Origin: Aphodomonas sp964553125
GTDB taxonomy: Bacteria; Bacillota; Clostridia; Christensenellales; Aristaeellaceae
DNA length: 8,754 bases
Direction: 5' to 3'
Assembly (NCBI GenBank): GCA_964553125.1
Contig: CAZKJW010000098.1
Location: 1-8,754 of the forward strand
Position 1 is the first letter of the stretch, and every line of letters starts with the position of its first letter. The notes below the pieces were generated by a model, which was not told where the DNA came from, did no database searches, and saw only the letters and a program-made list of their open reading frames with translations. A program made the position numbers and the translations under genes. Shown here piece by piece: positions 5,766-8,754 of the stretch.

Positions 5766-6644
5766 TTACTTTTGCAAATACGTCCACTCCGGAATGGCGA
5801 ACGTGCCGGACGAGGCGGCTTCCTGCGTGTAGCCGTCCAGCCCGAGCCACTCCATGTGTTCCCGCACGCGGCGGTACGTCTTCGCCGAGACCGGCCTGTC
5901 CAGACCGGGAATCTCCTTTGCACGGCCATAGGGCGTGTATTGCGCCATGAGGCTGACCGGAACGTCGTCCAGCCCCGCGTCGGCCAGCGCGCTGAGCGCT
6001 TCCATCGACGCGCCGGCACAGCCCGGCAGGATCAGGTGGCGGATCATCGTGCCGCGCGTCATGAGGCCATCGTCGTCAAACTGTACGTCGCCTGTCTGGC
6101 GGCGCATTTCGGCAATCGCCTTCAGGGCGGTCTGCGGATAGTCCGGCGTGTCGGAGCAGAGCGCGGCAAGGCCGGCGTCCGCGTATTTGTAGTCGGGTAG
6201 GTAGATGTCCACAAGCCCTTCCAGCATTTTCAGCGTTTCCACGCGCTCATACCCGCCGCTGTTCCAGATCACGGGAACGGCGGGTTTTGCAATGCGCAGC
6301 GCTTCCGCGACGGCGGGCGCGAAATGCCCGGCGGTGACGAGGTTGAGGTTGTGGACACCTTCGGCGCACAGCGCCGAAAAAATATCCGCCAGCTCTGCGG
6401 GCGTTACCGTTTTGCCGCGCGCGCCGGCACGGCTGATTTCGTCGTTCTGGCAGAAAACGCAGTGCAGCGGGCAGCCGCAGAAGAACACCGCGCCGCTGCC
6501 GCGCGTGCCGGAAAGGCACGGCTCCTCGCCGAAGTGCGGCGCGGCGCGCGCGATGACCGGCAGCGTGCCCATGCCGCAGCGCCCGGCGCCTTCAAACTCG
6601 GTTCTTTCCGCGTGGCACATGCGCGGACAGAGATCGCAGATCAT
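5766..6644 (-). CDS. PflX-like radical SAM protein (COG1313 type)
   Basis: This 292-residue protein resembles pyruvate-formate-lyase-activating-enzyme-like proteins of the PflX group. The radical SAM motif is C58-x3-C62-x2-C65 (CPLHCVFC), which binds the 4Fe-4S cluster that cleaves S-adenosylmethionine. An N-terminal cysteine set (C3, C6, C10, C23; CDLCPRMC...GRCG) is characteristic of the group and may bind a second metal. Other family landmarks are EEPCLSG (41-46), GVHNLNLVTAGHF (96-108), WNSGGYERVETLKMLEG (127-143), VDIYLPDYKYAD (145-156) and RHLILPG (202-208). The ATG at 6644 has GGAGG (6657-6653) eight bases upstream; an upstream in-frame start would overlap the promoter. Its stop is three bases from that of the convergent ribbon-helix-helix gene. 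No glycyl-radical enzyme is nearby, so the substrate is unknown. The group is poorly characterised, and an activase role is only family analogy. Confidence 0.87.
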   Translation of the reverse strand: MICDLCPRMCHAERTEFEGAGRCGMGTLPVIARAAPHFGEEPCLSGTRGSGAVFFCGCPLHCVFCQNDEISRAGARGKTVTPAELADIFSALCAEGVHNLNLVTAGHFAPAVAEALRIAKPAVPVIWNSGGYERVETLKMLEGLVDIYLPDYKYADAGLAALCSDTPDYPQTALKAIAEMRRQTGDVQFDDDGLMTRGTMIRHLILPGCAGASMEALSALADAGLDDVPVSLMAQYTPYGRAKEIPGLDRPVSAKTYRRVREHMEWLGLDGYTQEAASSGTFAIPEWTYLQK

Positions 6645-6681
6645 GCTTGTTTCCTCCGGAACGATAAAAGTCGATATTCCA

Positions 6682-6710
6682 TTTATAAGCCGACAGCGCG
6701 CGCTTGTCAA
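6682..6710 (-). promoter_or_regulatory. Promoter of the radical SAM gene
   Basis: On the minus strand TTGACA (6710-6705) is followed by a 17-base spacer and TATAAA (6687-6682). Transcription should start near 6675, giving a leader of about 30 bases before the ATG at 6644. Its -35 box overlaps that of the rightward rqcH promoter. Confidence 0.8.
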
Positions 6711-6714
6711 GCGC
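6700..6714. repeat. Inverted repeat centred on the shared -35 region
   Basis: GCGCTTG (6700-6706) and CAAGCGC (6708-6714) are perfect inverted copies around a single T at 6707. The palindrome contains both -35 hexamers of the divergent promoters. It may simply follow from the overlapping -35 boxes, but the GCGC flanks extend the symmetry beyond them, so a regulator site is possible. Confidence 0.6.
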
Positions 6715-6732
6715 TGCCGCGTCGTTTATAAT
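6704..6732 (+). promoter_or_regulatory. Promoter of rqcH
   Basis: TTGTCA (6704-6709), a 17-base spacer and a perfect TATAAT (6727-6732) form a near-consensus sigma-A promoter. The start should be near 6739, leaving a leader of about 22 bases that contains little beyond the ribosome binding site GGGAGG (6750-6755). Confidence 0.87.
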
Positions 6733-6760
6733 GACAGAAACCCCAAACCGGGAGGTGCCT

Positions 6761-8509
6761 ATGGACGGCCTTTTTTTAGGCTTTATTGCAAGAGAACTGG
6801 ACGCGGCGCTGCAGGGCGCGCGCGTGGAAAAGGTGCAGCAGCCGGAAAAGGACGAGCTGCATGTTTCGTTCCGCGGCGTGGGCGGGCCAAAAAAGCTGCT
6901 TCTGAGCACGTCGGCCGACCGGGCGCGCGTGCATCTGACGGAGACAACGAAGCCGCAGCCGCAGGAGCCGCCGATGTTCTGTATGCTTTTGCGCAAGCTG
7001 ATCGGCGGCGCAAAGGTGCTGTGCGTGCGGCAGGTGGGCGGAGACCGCATTCTGGAAATTGTATTCGCCTGCGAGGATGAGTTCGGCCAGCCGTCGCAGC
7101 GCATTCTCAGCTGCGAGGTGATGGGGCGGCATTCCAATATCATCCTGCGCAGCGCCGAAGGAAAAATTCTCGACTCCATTCATCATGTGGGCGCGGACAT
7201 CAGCCGCGTGCGCGAGGTGAAGCCGGGACTGCCGTATACGCCGCCGCCCGCGCAGGATAAACTCGACCCGCTCTCGCCCGAGCTGACCGAGGAGGCGCTT
7301 GCGGGGGCGCTTCGCGCCGGGGCGGCGCGGCTCGACGCGGCCATTGGCGGCGCGCTGAGCGGCTTCGGACGTGAAAGCGCGCGGGAGATGGCGTATCGCC
7401 TCACGGGCGAGGAATCGCCGGTGACGGATGAAGCGCAGCGCGCAGCGCTGGCAAAGCCGCTTTATGCGCTCCTGCGCGAGATGCCTTCGTGGCGGCCGGC
7501 GGTGCTGCTGCTCAATGAAAGCGGCGAAGCCGCCGAACTGTATCCATTCCCGCAGAAGCGCTTTGCAGAGGCGGATCAGCGGCGCATGGAAAGCGCGTCC
7601 GCTGCGGCCGAGGCGTATTACTGCACGCGCGACGCGCGCGCAAGGCTCGACTCGCAGCGCAAGAGCATGGAAGCGGCGCTGAAAGCAAAGCTGGAGAAAT
7701 GCGAGAAGAAGCTCGCCATTCACGAGCAGGCGCTTGCCGACGACGCGAAGATGGAGGAGGCGCGCGTGTGCGGCGAGCTGCTCACGGCGAATCTGCACCT
7801 GCTGAAAAAGGGCGCGGACAAGGCCGAGGTGTTCGACTACTATCGCGGGGAGAATCGCGTGATTGCGCTGGACAAGCGCTGGACGCCGTCGCAGAACGCG
7901 CAGGCGTATTATAAGCGCTACCGCAAAATGCGCGCCGCGCAGGAGGCGGCGCTGGAGCAGCTCGACGGTTTGCACGAGGAGCAGTACCAGCTGGAGAGCT
8001 ATATCGACGATTTGCGCAAGTGCAGCAGCCTGAATGAACTGGCCGAAATCCGCGAGGCGCTGTGCCGCGAGGGGATTATGCGCGCGGTGAAGCAGCGCGG
8101 CGCGAAGCCGCGGAAAATTCCTGCGTCCGAGCCGATGCGTTTCCTTGCGCCGGACGGGACGGAAATTCTCGTCGGCCGCAGCGGCCCGCAGAACGACAGG
8201 CTCACGCTGAACGCTCCGCCGAACGCCACGTGGATGCACGCCAAGGACATTCCCGGCTCGCACGTGATCATCAGCTGCGAGGGCGAGCCTTCCGACGAGG
8301 CGCTGAACGCAGCCGCGCTGCTGGCCGCCTATTACAGCAGGGCGTTCCGTTCCGCGCAGGTGCCGGTCGATATGACGAAGCGGCGATACGTCAAAAAGCC
8401 GTCCGGCTCGCCGCCCGGGCGCGTGATTTACACCCACCAGCAGACGGTGTACATCACGCCCGACGAGCAGGCCGTGAAGCGGCTGGAGGCGAAGGTGGGG
8501 GAGACTTGA
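6761..8509 (+). CDS. rqcH: NFACT-family ribosome quality control factor RqcH
   Basis: RqcH binds obstructed 50S subunits carrying peptidyl-tRNA and recruits alanyl-tRNA to add C-terminal alanine tails that mark stalled products for degradation. It is the bacterial relative of Rqc2/NEMF and was earlier annotated as a fibronectin-binding protein. The 582 residues show the NFACT-N domain (MDGLFLGFIARELDAALQGARVEKVQQPEKDE at the start), the Asp-Arg pair D95-R96 in GGDRILEI that matches the functional DR of this family, helix-hairpin-helix sequence around 170-240, and a long charged coiled-coil region (about 275-440). The NFACT-R domain is at about 460-570, with WMHAKDIPGSHVII (491-504) and KKPSGSPPGRVIYT (545-558). 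Length is normal and no domain is missing. The ATG at 6761 has GGGAGG five bases upstream, and MDGLFL matches the usual family N-terminus; the frame is open upstream but crosses the promoter. Confidence 0.95.
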   Translation: MDGLFLGFIARELDAALQGARVEKVQQPEKDELHVSFRGVGGPKKLLLSTSADRARVHLTETTKPQPQEPPMFCMLLRKLIGGAKVLCVRQVGGDRILEIVFACEDEFGQPSQRILSCEVMGRHSNIILRSAEGKILDSIHHVGADISRVREVKPGLPYTPPPAQDKLDPLSPELTEEALAGALRAGAARLDAAIGGALSGFGRESAREMAYRLTGEESPVTDEAQRAALAKPLYALLREMPSWRPAVLLLNESGEAAELYPFPQKRFAEADQRRMESASAAAEAYYCTRDARARLDSQRKSMEAALKAKLEKCEKKLAIHEQALADDAKMEEARVCGELLTANLHLLKKGADKAEVFDYYRGENRVIALDKRWTPSQNAQAYYKRYRKMRAAQEAALEQLDGLHEEQYQLESYIDDLRKCSSLNELAEIREALCREGIMRAVKQRGAKPRKIPASEPMRFLAPDGTEILVGRSGPQNDRLTLNAPPNATWMHAKDIPGSHVIISCEGEPSDEALNAAALLAAYYSRAFRSAQVPVDMTKRRYVKKPSGSPPGRVIYTHQQTVYITPDEQAVKRLEAKVGET

Positions 8510-8523
8510 GCCGCAGAGCGGCT
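8509..8523 (+). other. Small hairpin at the rqcH stop codon
   Basis: AGCCGC (8509-8514) and GCGGCT (8518-8523) form a perfect six-base-pair stem with an AGA loop, beginning on the last base of the stop codon. No T run follows, so it is not an intrinsic terminator by itself. It could protect the 3' end of the transcript or be incidental. Confidence 0.4.
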
Positions 8524-8754
8524 GACGGGGCGAAGGCGCAGCGGGGCGGCGCCGACATAACGGACTGTGGCGCAGAACGGCACGGGCGGTGGAATGGCTG
8601 GAAGCAGACGTGAAAACGAAGGAGCATCTCGTGGAGAAGGTGATGAATCGCGGATAGGACGGGTGGTATCTGCGATTCGGCAACGTGGGTTATCCGGCAA
8701 GCTGCATTTGTGCCGGAAGCAACGGACAGCGGCGGAGCGTGAGGTGTGTTTCTT
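8524..8754. other. Unassigned region at the right edge
   Basis: I can support no gene here. One frame is open from an ATG at 8594 to the window edge (53 codons) but lacks a convincing ribosome binding site and any recognised motif. The frame from about 8526, interrupted by TAG at 8655-8657, has a more protein-like composition on both sides of the stop (VEWLEADVKTKEHLVEKV before it, WYLRFGNVGYPASC after it) and might be a decayed gene. No terminator with a T run is seen after rqcH. Confidence 0.3.

Noticed and set aside
6776..8683. Minus-strand open frame of 635 codons opposite rqcH, longer than rqcH itself
   Set aside because: The plus strand gives a complete NFACT protein with promoter and ribosome binding site. 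The antisense product is Arg/Leu/His-rich with no recognised domain or ribosome binding site.
1..8754. Mobile element, prophage, CRISPR or tRNA signals
   Set aside because: I saw no transposase or integrase motif, terminal inverted repeats, regularly spaced repeats or tRNA cloverleaf on either strand.

Overview
This GC-rich window (roughly 60% G+C) looks chromosomal and comes from a Gram-positive, Clostridia-like bacterium. The evidence is an RqcH-type NFACT protein, a Spo0B-like histidine kinase, a PflX-like radical SAM protein of the kind common in anaerobes, AGGAGG-type ribosome binding sites, and consensus sigma-A promoters with extended -10 elements. A high-GC gut clostridial lineage is my best guess. 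The exact taxon is inference. I see no mobile element, CRISPR array, tRNA or rRNA.

Layout. (1) Positions 1-69 hold the tail of an upstream transcription unit with an intrinsic terminator. (2) 141-1562 is a secreted serine hydrolase of the beta-lactamase/penicillin-binding fold with a proline-rich C-terminal tail. (3) A strong promoter at 1569-1597 starts a transcript with a leader of about 195 nt that can fold into competing structures. It then runs through three genes joined by ATGA overlaps: a minimal Spo0B-type sensor kinase (1798-2688), galactose mutarotase GalM (2685-3740) and a class I glutamine amidotransferase-like C26 hydrolase (3737-4429). It ends at a strong intrinsic terminator (4449-4475). 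(4) A second strong promoter at 4487-4515 carries two identical 8-bp palindromes one helical turn apart. It drives a membrane SPFH/band-7 protein (4553-5557) and a 67-residue ribbon-helix-helix DNA-binding protein (5559-5762). (5) Converging on that unit, with a 3-bp gap, is a PflX-like (COG1313) radical SAM protein on the minus strand (6644-5766). (6) A divergent promoter pair with overlapping -35 boxes (6682-6732) serves the radical SAM gene leftward and rqcH (6761-8509) rightward. (7) 8510-8754 has no gene I can support.

How the parts relate. The kinase, GalM and the C26 hydrolase should be co-transcribed and translationally coupled, but no response regulator lies in the window, so the kinase output is unknown. 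The SPFH and ribbon-helix-helix genes form a two-gene module whose second product is the obvious candidate to bind the paired palindromes over its own promoter. RqcH is a ribosome-rescue housekeeping factor. Its divergent partner has no known functional tie to it, although their promoters cannot easily fire at the same time.

The best candidates for undescribed biology are the structured leader at about 1604-1797, which has a possible pseudoknot and an anti-Shine-Dalgarno arrangement, and the SPFH/ribbon-helix-helix module with its twin-palindrome promoter and a calcium-loop-like insertion in the SPFH protein.
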